Shown piece by piece: positions 23,701-34,264 of a DNA stretch of 64,000 nt (positions within the stretch are counted from its first letter, which is position 1; each line of letters opens with the position of its first letter). The notes beneath the pieces were generated by a model that ran no database searches, was not told the DNA's origin, and was given only the letters and a program-made list of their open reading frames with translations. Both the position numbers and the translations under genes were made by a program. This DNA is from Purpureocillium takamizusanense (taxonomy: Eukaryota; Ascomycota; Sordariomycetes; Hypocreales; Ophiocordycipitaceae): positions 1,240,001 through 1,304,000 of the forward strand of contig NC_063073.1 in assembly GCF_022605165.1 (NCBI RefSeq), given 5' to 3'.

Positions 23701-24216
23701 TCCCTTCCCTCACCAACAACACCCGCCGGACCGCCCATTTCCGCCACACCCCTCTCTCGTCTTCTCGACTTCCGCTCGCCGGTCGTTCTTAACCCATCCC
23801 GTTCGTGATGCGCATATAGCTGGCCTATTCCCACTCCCGCCTCCGTCAGCGCTTCTCCGCCCGCCTACTGCATACAAACGATTGCGCTTGCGGCCCGGCT
23901 GGCTCGGCCAACTTCCTTCGTTTACTGCCGCAACACGAACGGCCCGTCGAGAACCCTGCCTTTGGCCTGCCCTCGTTTGGCATCACCTTCTTCGCCTGCC
24001 GCCGCATCGACCCTGGTGCATCTCGTCGGCACTCTATCAGCACTCACGCCCTCAACATAGGAGACTTTCAGCGCCCCGCTGATCTATTCACCCAGCAGTG
24101 CTTTACCATATACAGGCCCACCATCTCCTTGACGTTGTGCGCCGGGGCGCCCTCACCCTCGACGACACCCGACTCGCACCGCATCGCAGGCCCCGGCCGC
24201 CTCGCCACCGCCGGCC
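20788..24216. other. 3.4 kb gene-free stretch and VPS62 leader
   Basis: The frames here overlap heavily on both strands and show no domain. Copies of the dispersed motif lie at 20943-20951 and 23355-23370 (a TACGGAGTA-TACGAAGTA double). A run of 12 G lies at 23277-23288. From about 23620 to 24216 the plus strand is pyrimidine-rich and probably serves as the VPS62 leader. Confidence 0.55.
23355..23370. repeat. dispersed motif, TACGGAGTA-TACGAAGTA double
   Basis: One variant and one consensus copy overlap by two bases in the spacer upstream of VPS62. Confidence 0.8.
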
Positions 24217-25833
24217 ATGTATTGGGTCCGACGCGGCACCATCCTGGTGTCGCTTTTCCTCATCATCTCCTTCATCGCCTGGTTCGTGCCTCGAGCCCTT
24301 GACCCCACGAGGGTGAGCCCCGAGCGAAGGGCACGCGACCGCCTCTGGGTCAACAGTAGTCCCTACTTCTGGGACCGCCAGCTATGTCGTTGGGTGAGCA
24401 TCTGCGGCCTCAACCACCTGCGGCGAGATCCTGCCGCCCTCTTCAGGCCCAAACCGTCCGTCGGCGGCGATGATGGCGATGACGAGGACGCCGGCGACCT
24501 CGCGTTTGGAGAGCTTCGCCGTCGAGCGCTCGCCGCTGACTTCTCGCCTCGGTCGTGGGAGGAACCCGACGACCCGTCCGAAGACTCCACCGGTGCCTAT
24601 GTGCGGCAGCGTGCTGACACGAAGCGCAATCATACCGAGAGACGCAAGATACTCAAGGACATACCCGACTACGTCACCAAGTACGCGCCCCTGGTCCACC
24701 TATACTCGGGCGAGCAGTTCTGGCCGTCCGATATTCGGGAACACATTCAGCACATGAACGTCTCCGTCAACGGCGAAATGCTCAACTCTACCAAAAAGTG
24801 GACACTCAATAACCTCAACAAACTCAACGAGCACCGTGGCTTTGTGGTGCTGCACAGCCTCGACGACGTCGAGACCCGGCCCGAGTGGCTCCACAGCCAC
24901 TTCAATCGTCCAGGCCCGTACCCCGACAACGGCGACGAGCACCCCATCGTGGACGACGACGACATGCCCATGTACCGCAAAGAGCACACCAGCTGGTTTG
25001 ACGTGGACAAGCAGCACCCCCTGCATCGTATTGCCGATCCCCGGCCACGGACGCACCGCCGGCAACCCCGGTCCGAGCCGCCCCGCCTCGCGCGTCGCGG
25101 CCACAAGCCCGATGCCGACGGCTACTCCAAGGCCCCCGCCGTTCTTGTCATTGTTGACAAGGGCTCCGGTGTCGTCGACGCCTTTTGGTTCTTCTTTTAC
25201 TCGTACAACCTCGGTCAGACGGTCCTCGGCCTCCGTTTCGGAAATCACGTGGGCGATTGGGAGCACTGCATGATCCGCTTTGAGAATGGTGAGCCGCGGG
25301 GCATCTTCTTCTCCGAACATGAAGGAGGCCAAGCGTACGCGTGGGATGCTATCGAAAAACGCGGCGTCCGCCCCGTCATTTATTCGGCGGTCGGCTCGCA
25401 TGCCATGTACCCGCTACCCGGCGAGCATCCTTATGTCTTACCGTTCCGCATGCTCAAGGACGTGACGGATAAGGGACCGATCTGGGACCCCTCGCTCAAC
25501 AACTACGCCTATCACTACGATTATACCAAGGAAAATCGCTGGGACACGCGCGATCCTTGGGACGACAAGGTCAGCAGGGTGGGCAAGGTCGATTCGCTCG
25601 TCCCCGCCGCGTCCAACCCCGACGCGCCCACATCGTGGTTCCACTACCGTGGCCGCTGGGGCGACGAGGTCTACACCCTGGCCGACATTCGGCAATGGCG
25701 CCTCTTTGGCCAGTACCACTACGTCACGGGACCCTCGGGCCCCAAGTTCAAGCACCTGGATCGTTCCAAGCTGTGCCAGAGCTACCGGTGCCGAATCCTC
25801 TACAAGATTGACCCCAAGAGGACCTGGTACTAG
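24217..25833 (+). CDS. VPS62: Vps62 family vacuolar sorting protein, 538 aa
   Basis: A single-exon gene of 538 residues. Residues about 8-28 form one N-terminal membrane segment, probably a signal anchor. The family core follows: APLVHLYSGEQFWPSDI, then FWFFFYSYNLGQTVLGLRFG, HVGDWEHCMIRF, and VIYSAVGSHAMYPLPGEH. These are the marks of the Vps62/Tda6 family, named from yeast mutants with altered vacuolar protein sorting; the biochemical activity is not known to me. An inserted low-complexity part with many Asp, Pro and Arg residues lies at about 235-310. The start is the first ATG after a long pyrimidine-rich leader, and it supplies the membrane segment. No intron is needed. Confidence 0.9.
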   Translation: MYWVRRGTILVSLFLIISFIAWFVPRALDPTRVSPERRARDRLWVNSSPYFWDRQLCRWVSICGLNHLRRDPAALFRPKPSVGGDDGDDEDAGDLAFGELRRRALAADFSPRSWEEPDDPSEDSTGAYVRQRADTKRNHTERRKILKDIPDYVTKYAPLVHLYSGEQFWPSDIREHIQHMNVSVNGEMLNSTKKWTLNNLNKLNEHRGFVVLHSLDDVETRPEWLHSHFNRPGPYPDNGDEHPIVDDDDMPMYRKEHTSWFDVDKQHPLHRIADPRPRTHRRQPRSEPPRLARRGHKPDADGYSKAPAVLVIVDKGSGVVDAFWFFFYSYNLGQTVLGLRFGNHVGDWEHCMIRFENGEPRGIFFSEHEGGQAYAWDAIEKRGVRPVIYSAVGSHAMYPLPGEHPYVLPFRMLKDVTDKGPIWDPSLNNYAYHYDYTKENRWDTRDPWDDKVSRVGKVDSLVPAASNPDAPTSWFHYRGRWGDEVYTLADIRQWRLFGQYHYVTGPSGPKFKHLDRSKLCQSYRCRILYKIDPKRTWY

Positions 25834-27158
25834 CGCGTGGGGCGAGGGCTGTGTGGCTCGGCTCCTTGCATTGTTTTAGACCAATACTTGCTGTTCTGAC
25901 TGCGATCAACTTTCACGCATTACAAGAGATAAAGAACGAGATACCCCTTCAAGAGTGCGAGTATCGGAGGATTTTCTATGGGTTTCATTGTTTAGAAAGA
26001 GAGGCGGGGCGCGTGGGCTGCTTAGAGGAACATTGAGATTTTGGGAGTTGGATGACACGCTGGACGGAAGGGGCGCATTGTCTTTGTGTGTTAAACCTTG
26101 TTGCAATCCGGAGAGAGGCGCAGTATCGTCGTGGCGGCGCTTGGTCAGGTGAATGTATGGACCACTCCGTTACTCCAGGCGGGAGGATGAGGAGCTGGGC
26201 TAGGCTAGGCTGGCAAGGCAGTCGAAAGTTGAACCGCCCTTGGATTTGTTCTGGATATCGTTCCTGCACACGCATTGGGTTACATCCTCGCAAAAATGTA
26301 TACCAGACCCCACGGAATGCGAACCCATAGAGGGAAGAGGGGAGAGCTGGAGTAGGGATATCTCGTCGCTTCTTGCATGACGATTACGAAGTGGGCGTTT
26401 GAATATACGGGCTGTGTTTTTTCTCCACCCCTCACGAAGCCACACAGGTCCGTCGTGAACCAATGTACGTACGTATGCCCATTGTGCGTACAGACAGGCA
26501 CTCACGCATGTGTGCATGCATGCATGCATGCTATAATACGTGCGTTCAGAAGCGGTGTCTTCTCTTCTTTCTTTCTTGGAGTGTAGTCTTGTAGATGTTG
26601 GTGGTACACATCGTACAGCCGCTCCGCCTCTCCGAACACTCCGTCCGTCCCAACTGTGTCCCGACCTTCTCCTCGAAATAGCTATGTATTTCGATGTCGT
26701 CGTTCCCCGTCCCGAACTGTTACCACTTTATAGCCCGCGCCTCCCCCCTGGGGTTCCATTCGGCTTCAACGACCCCCGTGACAGCACAACTTGTGATGAC
26801 GGCCCGTTGCTAGTGTCCGGAAAATATCCAGCGTCGCGTGCTGCATTGCAAAACACTAAAGATTCCCCTGCGCGCCATATCCTTTTCCCCGCGCAACGTA
26901 TATGAAAACGTATAATAAATAAAGCAGAGATGTCCCCGATAGCTCCGAAATCGCCGCTTGCTAGTACTATCCTTCCCAAAGACGCCCGCTCCTGTAAAGA
27001 TCAATGTTCCCAAGTATACGATAAGGATAAGAGGCAGAAAGAGAAAGAGATGTAGCAAAAGATTGTAATGGTGGCAGACAACATTGCCAAACGAGCCATT
27101 TCGCGATCCACCTCAGGGTCTCGCGAAACATCGTTAGCCTTGCAAGTGAGATGCCAGC
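25834..27158. other. convergent spacer between VPS62 and the 942-residue gene
   Basis: This is probably two 3' untranslated regions. It is less GC-rich than the rest. It contains a TGCA microsatellite at 26513-26531. No gene is seen. Confidence 0.55.
26513..26531. repeat. (TGCA)n microsatellite
   Basis: Nearly five copies of the self-complementary tetranucleotide TGCA in a convergent spacer. Confidence 0.9.
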
Positions 27159-29987
27159 TCAATCGTCGTCCTCGTGAATGTCGAAGCCCGCATCGTCCCC
27201 TTCGGGCCACGCTTGGTTCTGGCTCGTGCTCGGGTACTCGGAGGGCTGGCTGCTGGCTTCGCTGCGTTGGCCGTCGTCTAGCTGTTCGTCGGGGTCAATG
27301 TTCTCTCCATCCGACGGGCGATCCCGGTTCCGGTCCTCGATGCCAGGCCAAGGCTCATCCTCAGGTAGGTGCCACTGCTGTGAGTCACCTGGAGGTTGAC
27401 CGTGAGTCATAATGTCCTCGCTCGTGACGCTCTCCACTTCCTCCTCTTCTTCGTCGCCGTCAACGTATGATTCATCGGACGCGCTCTCGTAAATGTCAAT
27501 GTGCACAAGGGGGTTTTCATATTCCGGGAGGTATTCCGTGGCCGTGCGTGCTACGCTGCTGCTCCGAACGGGTCGCAACTCCTGCAGCGGCGCATTGCTG
27601 TGAGGCGTCGCGTAAGCGAATGGCGTCGTGCCTCGGGCCACCTGTCGGTCGTTGAGCCCCTGCGGTATGGGGCTAGGCGAGGCAGTCCATCTTGGTGTAA
27701 ATCGGTGATGGCTTGGGGAGCGAGTGCGACGCCTCTTCAGCACCCCAGCCTGCGACATCGCCCTGATGCTTGGCGTGGGTCGCCGGGTCTGGCCGTATGA
27801 CGAAACGCGGCGTTTGTCGACGGGAGAGCTGCGGGCCTGAGCAGCGACCGGCAAAGACGTCGTACGAATGTGGGGTGGCAACGACTCGCGGCGCAGCATC
27901 GGCATGGGAGACTGAACGCGCTCGACAGCCGGGCTCATGGACCGTCTCCACGAGCGGCTATGAACCACCAGAGGCGACATGGACGCGCGTACGCGCTCCT
28001 GTCGCATGCTCATGGATGTATGCGCACTCGGCGGCTCGTCGAGTTGCTCGCTCCAAGACCAGTGCTCCTCCATTGCATCCGCTTCGGGCACCTCCTGTGA
28101 CTCGGTGACATCGGTATAAAGCCGAGTTAGTTCCCGTACTCTTTGCCAGGTCCAGCCAGACTCATAAGCCTGGATATCCTGGAGATATGCGTTGGGATGG
28201 GTAATGAATAAGCGCGGCTCCGAGGACCTCATCATGACCGAGTTCAAGAACTGCACATCCCACAAGCCGGGAGTCATCATCTCGGCCGGGCTCAGGAAGC
28301 GCAGGCGAGAGTCTTTATGGATCTTGCGCAAGGGCACCCAGTTTTGCTGTAGGCCGAGCAATCTTACGAACCTGGGGTCGTTTGAGTGCATGCGTGGACG
28401 CATCTGCATCTCCCGGAAAACGTTGTCGAAGGCCGACTGAATCGCAGCCTGAACACTTCTATGATCCGGTGCTCTGACAGCTACCTTTTGGATCAGACCG
28501 CGGCTCCGCAGTCGCTTGTCGACGATGCTCGTGTTGCCGCAGGCCCTTGGCAGTAGCCATTCCACATCGTGTTCCGCGGCGGCCCAGTCATTGGGGAAGG
28601 GGGATTGCGAGCGGCGTGTCATGGTACTGTGGGTCATGGGAAGCTGTGTCCAATCTTCGTTACTAAGAGTGGCAGATTCAGGTTTGAATTGGTGAATAGA
28701 CTGCCACAGCCTCTTCAAGGGGAAGGGTAAGAAGACAACCTCAACCTCCCAGGCGTAGTTGAGCGACGGGAGGTAGGATTGGAGATGCGTGACTTGGGCT
28801 TGAAGGGACTGAATTTGACTCATGACGTCCTGAGAATGAGCTGCGGTCTTGCTGGTGGTGCTGGTTGATACTGATACCATGCTTTGCGTGGCGGCATCCT
28901 CATCACGACCGCGACGAACGTGGACCGCGCTGGCATTGTCATTTGACAACGTCTCAACCTCCTCGACTCTCGTCTCCAGTTCGGTCATTCGGACGTCCAT
29001 GTTATCCCATCGTTCGTGCCAGTCCTCGTGGAAAGAAACCGTCTCCAATTTGTCAAGACGTTTTCCGTGGTCGCCAACGGCATCGGCCAGCTGCCGGATC
29101 GTTTCTTCTCTGACAGTTCCTGATGCCGCTTCAGCCCGAGGTTCCGTTTGAGTTGCTGTCCCGGGCCGGGACGCAGCGGCGTCCTCGTCGCCGTGGTCCA
29201 CAAGCTCAAATGTCTCTGCCTGGCGGGCGTGCTCCTCGACGACGGGAATGAGCTCCATCGGCTGATCAGCAGGAGCCCGTGACTTGGCTCCCATGGCACC
29301 ACTTAGTGTCTGCAGTCCCTTGCCCGCAAATGGCCGCAAGTACTTGGCTCGGTATGACGAAGTAGTAGAGCCTGTCTGCGACGGTAGTAGACACTGAGAA
29401 GGGATGGGCGGCAACACATTGGCAGTTGCTGGGGAGGGAGACTGGAAAACATCGCCCCAGGCCAAGGTATCGGGCATGGATCCGGGAGGGTTTGCCTGGG
29501 TCACCTGGCCTCCGGTCTGCCGGCTGTCCTCCTGAGGCATGTCGTGAATAAAGGAGAGGGGTCCGGGTCCAAAACTGGAAAACTCCATGCCCGGCACGGC
29601 AGGCGGTGTCTTAAGGGATATTCCCATGACCGGGCTCAACGGCTCCCGTCCGGTCCTGGGTCTTTCATTCTCCTGTCCGGGGTTGGGATTGATGACCTCG
29701 GTGGGTGGTCCGTCGCGGTCGCGAAAGCCCTGGTCGTGGAAGCAGGCATGGTGGTTGCACATGCACCAGCCGGACTGGTCCAGAATAGGACTCCCAGGAG
29801 CCTGACGCACCCAGAAGCGGCGGCACCCACATTTGGCGCCGTTTGCACCGGGCGTCAGGTCCACGAAGTTGCACCCGCCGCACGGTAGCGTAGGCGACAT
29901 GGCGCCGCGTGCCGGAGCGGTCGCGTCATTGTATATATCGAAGAAGCTGGCGGCGGGGTGAGACGGGTCGAAGGGAGTCGCATCCAT
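27159..29987 (-). CDS. unrecognised 942-aa protein with N-terminal Cys/His cluster and coiled coil
   Basis: A single-exon gene of 942 residues. At residues about 37-86 there is a compact cluster of eight Cys and His: C-x2-C, then CGC about 13 residues on, then CMCNHHACFH about 19 residues further. That spacing looks able to bind zinc, but I cannot assign it to a named finger. A heptad-like stretch at about 290-350 (LADAVGDHGKRLDKLETV and onward) predicts a coiled coil, and a second short one follows near 385-405. A folded middle region rich in Trp and Arg spans about 430-640. The C-terminal third is Ser/Arg/Pro-rich and ends in a very acidic tail. A nuclear or scaffold role would fit, but no function is claimed. 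Codon use resembles its neighbours. Confidence 0.8.
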   Translation of the reverse strand: MDATPFDPSHPAASFFDIYNDATAPARGAMSPTLPCGGCNFVDLTPGANGAKCGCRRFWVRQAPGSPILDQSGWCMCNHHACFHDQGFRDRDGPPTEVINPNPGQENERPRTGREPLSPVMGISLKTPPAVPGMEFSSFGPGPLSFIHDMPQEDSRQTGGQVTQANPPGSMPDTLAWGDVFQSPSPATANVLPPIPSQCLLPSQTGSTTSSYRAKYLRPFAGKGLQTLSGAMGAKSRAPADQPMELIPVVEEHARQAETFELVDHGDEDAAASRPGTATQTEPRAEAASGTVREETIRQLADAVGDHGKRLDKLETVSFHEDWHERWDNMDVRMTELETRVEEVETLSNDNASAVHVRRGRDEDAATQSMVSVSTSTTSKTAAHSQDVMSQIQSLQAQVTHLQSYLPSLNYAWEVEVVFLPFPLKRLWQSIHQFKPESATLSNEDWTQLPMTHSTMTRRSQSPFPNDWAAAEHDVEWLLPRACGNTSIVDKRLRSRGLIQKVAVRAPDHRSVQAAIQSAFDNVFREMQMRPRMHSNDPRFVRLLGLQQNWVPLRKIHKDSRLRFLSPAEMMTPGLWDVQFLNSVMMRSSEPRLFITHPNAYLQDIQAYESGWTWQRVRELTRLYTDVTESQEVPEADAMEEHWSWSEQLDEPPSAHTSMSMRQERVRASMSPLVVHSRSWRRSMSPAVERVQSPMPMLRRESLPPHIRTTSLPVAAQARSSPVDKRRVSSYGQTRRPTPSIRAMSQAGVLKRRRTRSPSHHRFTPRWTASPSPIPQGLNDRQVARGTTPFAYATPHSNAPLQELRPVRSSSVARTATEYLPEYENPLVHIDIYESASDESYVDGDEEEEEVESVTSEDIMTHGQPPGDSQQWHLPEDEPWPGIEDRNRDRPSDGENIDPDEQLDDGQRSEASSQPSEYPSTSQNQAWPEGDDAGFDIHEDDD

Positions 29988-32596
29988 TGGAGCAGGCCCG
30001 GGGCGACCATGCTATGAGATGCGGAGGTCGTCGATGGCGCAGTTTGTCGGGGCTCGAGCGCAGGTTGAAGCGCAAGCAAGTCGCGTGTTGAGGGGACTCG
30101 CGAGACAAGCGGGCCCGACGGGTCGCACGCGGCCGGGGCCGTCTAGTTCATCGCACTGCGAGAGTAGTCAGCATCGGCCTCCTACTGTAGGCAAAGGCGC
30201 CGCCGGATGGCTATGAAACCTCGATCAGTGAAGCGACTGACCTGGCTGAGGATGGACTGGAAAAAAGGACGCGACGAGGGGGGCAGGTGGGCAGGGCGGG
30301 CGCTTAAATACGGGCGACGAGGATGTAAGCGGCGTTCCGGTTTAGCGCTGTTGCGGTAGGTGCGGGAAAGGGCGAGATGGGCTCGAGAATTGGCTTGGAA
30401 GAGTCGGCGGGCACGGTCGCTGGGACGAAGTGAGGCGAGTCGAGATGCAAGGTTGAAGGAGTGGTGTGGGATCGGACTCTGGACTGGGGGGGTGAGGGTG
30501 AGGAGGAGGGATTGGGCCGGGCTGAGTGGATGAATTGATGCGGTTCCGCTGCAGGTGCGGGTGCAAGTGCAGGTGCGCTGGGCCTTCCCTTCCCACCTAA
30601 GTTCCTGCCGATTCCCTTCTGGACCTGGACCTGATAAACATCCATCCATGAACCGACACCAGACCCGATTACCCTCTCTCTCTCCTCTTGGAGCCACCCC
30701 ACCATAGGCCGCCTGCATTGGGAGCGGCCCCCGGCCTCGCTCGCCTCAAGGACCTTCGTCGGCCATTGGCTTCAAAGTGCCGTGTGGGTACGTGTTGCGG
30801 CACGCATGATCAGTCGCTCCAACGGATGGCCGAGTACTTCTGCGGCTACAGTGCAGCTTCTCTCTCTTCCTCAATATGGCAGCCTTTCGCTCTGATAGAG
30901 AGGCGTGCCCTTGATCTTGTGTCGGGCGAGGCAGGAATTCAGGGCCCTGTGGGCCCCCAATGTCCTGCCTGCGTGGCGAGGAGGCAGCCGGCGTCAGCGG
31001 GCTGTCGCCTGCGGCCATCTACCGCCAGGTTCACGACAGCCTACAGTATCTATCCTGTAGCTCCCCAAGCTCACATTCCGTCAAGAAGTAGTACTGTACC
31101 ACAGCACGCAGCGCAGACAACTTGCCTTCACTGCCCAACCAGGTTGTTGTTGATTGATCCGTGGCGCACGAACCTCCAACATGCCCGCATGACGTTGACA
31201 ACGTCAAGTCGGCACGCCATTGCCATCCAACCGTGATGCAGCCATCCATCCTTCCCTCGAGTCACCATCCCATCTCCCCGCAAAGGCTTGACTCGGCACA
31301 CCCCCAGCAAACGACTTTGGATGCCTCCATCGACCGCACGCCACCCTGTCCTGTCCGCAAACCAGCGTCCGTTTGTCGAAGTCCTCAGGCACCTTTGCCG
31401 CCAACTCCTTGGAGCAGCTGCCCGTCCCTCCCTCTCTCCCTCCTTCCCTCCCTCCCTCCCCAGGGCACCCTTTACGCGGTGCGCGGTCCAGCAGCCACCG
31501 GACGCGACCCACCGAAATGGAACGGCCCCGCCATCGTCCCGTCCCGTCCAATGGCGGCACTTCAGCCCGTCTTCCCCGCGGCTTCAACCGCGTCGCGGGG
31601 CGCCTTCGTTCTTTTATTCGGTTTCCGAGTCAGGCCAGTCAGTCCAGGCTCACCTCACCATTGTGCTGTGCTGTGTGCTGCGCTATGCTACCAAGATTAC
31701 CTAAGTACGAGCTATTATTTCGTGCTGCGCATGATTATTATGATTCTTATTTTTCTGGCCTGGCGCGCTCGTCACTGCAGCCATGCAGGTGAGCATACGC
31801 CTCTCTGACTCAACAGCGGTGTGTCTCGAGCGAGTCCATTTCCTTCCTTCCCTCCTTCCTTCGTCTACATGTTATCATCGGAATATTTGTACCCCGTGAG
31901 TCAAACCCTCGGGTGAGAAAAAAAAACCCCCCCGGTTTGACGCCGACTCGGGGGAGTGCGGAAACCGTGAGGCTGGCACCAGGCCCATTGGCTGCCCGTC
32001 AGCCATCCTATGAATAGGCCAGATGTGATCTTGCAGCTCACTCACTCACTGTGTGCAGTAGTGACTTGTGTGCAGCAGTAACGTATGTTTGCACCGCAAG
32101 GCTGCAGCTTCATTGACCGCGGCAAATCCCGTTGCAGCCTTTCGCCCCTTACACGCAATAGGCTGAAGATGAGGCTAACGCGACGCGAGCAGCGGCGCTT
32201 CTGCCGCCCTGGGCAAATGGCTGGCTGGCTGTGCATCTCGGCCGGGCCGTTCGTCGGCATGTTTTATTCGTGACGTCGCGCTGGCATGCTCCCGGGCCGA
32301 ACAAGCCTCCTGAGTGTGGTCAACCACATTACTCCGACGCAGTCCCTAGTGATCTCTCCCAAAGCAGAGCGTCTTCATGCTGACCCAGAGCTGAGTCATG
32401 AGCAGCCGGATTAAGTTGCATGATGCCGTGCCATTTGCTGAATCTTGTTATGTGCTTTATATGTAATCTAGCCGTGTGCCTCAGCTCGCTCTAAATCATG
32501 AACACCGCCTATCCGTTGCTTCCAAGCCAAAATCCCTAAAATCCATAATGTTGCGTGTTGTACAATGGCAGCTTATCGCCGTCAGCTCGGCCGTGG
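29988..32596. other. gene-free stretch upstream of the 942-residue gene
   Basis: The part next to 29987 (to about 30720) is purine-rich on the plus strand and so pyrimidine-rich in the direction of the gene, a probable leader. A CCCT-type run lies at 31425-31460. Frames in 30688-31808 overlap on both strands and have no domain. No gene is called. Confidence 0.55.
31425..31460. repeat. CCCT/CTCC pyrimidine run
   Basis: An imperfect run of CCCT and CTCC units within a non-coding stretch. Confidence 0.85.
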
Positions 32597-34264
32597 TTAC
32601 ACCTCGCCCCAGCTGCCCATCGGCCCGTGAGGTCCTGCAATCGACCCGGTCCCCAGAGAGCCGCCAATGTCCCAGTAGTGTCGCGATGAGCAGCTGCTCC
32701 GCCGCGCGGACCGTCTCGTGCTCTGGCTAGCGCAGCTGCTGTGATGCCGCAGCGCTACCGGGCTCGATGGCATTGTCGCCTTGAATGCCCGCCGCTCGAC
32801 TGGTCGAGAGCGCGCTATGAGAGGGTGGTGCTGCCGCACTCGTGTCATCTTGGCCGTGCTATCCTGCGCCGTCGGCGTTCCAGCGTGGGGCCCTGTCGAG
32901 GGTGTCGCCCCCTTAGATCGCGATGTAAAGCGTGTAATTAGATACCGGAACACCAGCTTGAAATCGAGACTCCTCTCCCACTCGTCTTTGGTGAAGGCAT
33001 TTTCCATCGGTACATCATCCTTGGCCACGCTGCTTTCGTCGTCTCGCCGACCGGGGATGGCAATGGGTTGAGATTGTTGGTTCACCGTCGGCTGAAAGTC
33101 TGGCAAGGATGGCTGCGTGTGCTGCTCGGGCTCCGTTGCCTCTGCAGTCTGCGGCCCGTCCACGGACTCGTGAATGACTGGCAGGCCAGCATATGGCAGC
33201 GGCATCTGCTGCACTCTTAAATACGTCGAGAATGCACCCGGGTGATGCGATAGCTGGCTGACCAGCAGCCCGAGCTCCTGTGACAACCTCTCCAGGATCT
33301 GCACCTGCCAGGTAGAATCGCTCTCGACCTCCCACCCGCCCAGCTGTGACGCCCGGGGTGTCGTCGACAGCTCATCGTCCTCGGGAATTGCCTCGCCCAG
33401 CAAGATGGACAAGAGCCTGTCGTCGATGCCTAAGAAGTCCTTGACAACCTTGCGCGTGATTCGGGCCAAGATGCCTTCGGGCGGAGCCTCGGTTTGAATC
33501 GCATCTTCATCATGCCAGGTCATGTTATCTGACTCGCCATCGGCGGCTCGCTGAATGCGATGCATTGACGCTTGCGACTTGCGCCTCCGCCTCGTCTCCC
33601 GCTGGACCTCGTCCAGCAATATGCGGCTATGCTCAAGGCGCCAGGCCTCGATGCGCAGCCGCTTCTCTTCCTCCTGATGCTGCCCATAGTCGAGCTCGAG
33701 GTGGCCACGCTCAAAGCTATCCAGCCTCCGGCGGACTCTCCGAGGGTTGAACCTCTCAAATTGGTAGATGTGGTCCTGTGCCTCTCGGCTGAAGACGGGG
33801 CGGTCCAAGCGGAAGGATCCGAGTCCATCGTGTGCGGGGAAAACGGGAAGCGCCAGCGGGCTTCCATGGTGGGAACGCGCTTGTGCGCCAGGAATCGATC
33901 GGAATTCGGGTAGATGGCTGTCTAGGCTGTCGAGTTCTGTGTCGTCTTCGACGGAGACGTCGTCGATGGCGGAGAAGGAAGCCGACTGCCTCGCATCCGT
34001 GTGTCGCGCCGATCTAGCGACGGTGTTCAGACTCCCAAGTTCGCTCAGTTGCGAGCGTCCCGGTGTAACCAGCGAATGATCCGACTCGCTGAGATACGAG
34101 GTCGTGGTCACCTCGGTCGGCGGGGAGAAGAGCACCCAGGTCTGCGACTCCTCCACGGCCCGCTCAGATGACGGTCTGGCGTGAGTGGTCACGTCATCGG
34201 CCTCCGCATTAGACGGGCGGGCGACCCGTTGAACGGGCTGACGGGCTGGTTGCTGGAAAGCCAT
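32597..34264 (-). CDS. unrecognised 555-aa protein
   Basis: A single open frame of 555 residues. The start MAFQQPARQ is preceded by a pyrimidine-rich leader on the minus strand. The N-terminal 150 residues are Ser/Thr-rich and look disordered, apart from a short hydrophobic block TWVLFSP at about 42. A charged stretch at about 175-240 (RRVRRRLDSFERGHLELDYG and onward) predicts a helix or coiled coil. A short hydrophobic segment lies near 275-290 (KDFLGIDDRLLSILLG), and FKLVFRYLITRFTSR near 440 resembles an amphipathic helix. The last 90 residues are basic and Ser-rich. I know no family for it. It lies behind the 942-residue gene's upstream region on the same strand. The reading frame is long and single, so it is probably real, but an intron near the C-terminus cannot be excluded. 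Confidence 0.68.
   Translation of the reverse strand: MAFQQPARQPVQRVARPSNAEADDVTTHARPSSERAVEESQTWVLFSPPTEVTTTSYLSESDHSLVTPGRSQLSELGSLNTVARSARHTDARQSASFSAIDDVSVEDDTELDSLDSHLPEFRSIPGAQARSHHGSPLALPVFPAHDGLGSFRLDRPVFSREAQDHIYQFERFNPRRVRRRLDSFERGHLELDYGQHQEEEKRLRIEAWRLEHSRILLDEVQRETRRRRKSQASMHRIQRAADGESDNMTWHDEDAIQTEAPPEGILARITRKVVKDFLGIDDRLLSILLGEAIPEDDELSTTPRASQLGGWEVESDSTWQVQILERLSQELGLLVSQLSHHPGAFSTYLRVQQMPLPYAGLPVIHESVDGPQTAEATEPEQHTQPSLPDFQPTVNQQSQPIAIPGRRDDESSVAKDDVPMENAFTKDEWERSLDFKLVFRYLITRFTSRSKGATPSTGPHAGTPTAQDSTAKMTRVRQHHPLIARSRPVERRAFKATMPSSPVALRHHSSCASQSTRRSARRSSCSSRHYWDIGGSLGTGSIAGPHGPMGSWGEV

Noticed and set aside
24217..25833. Intron within VPS62 around the Pro/Arg-rich stretch (about residues 235-310)
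   Set aside because: The frame is open and in phase with conserved blocks on both sides, and I saw no convincing donor-acceptor pair. I left the gene as one exon.
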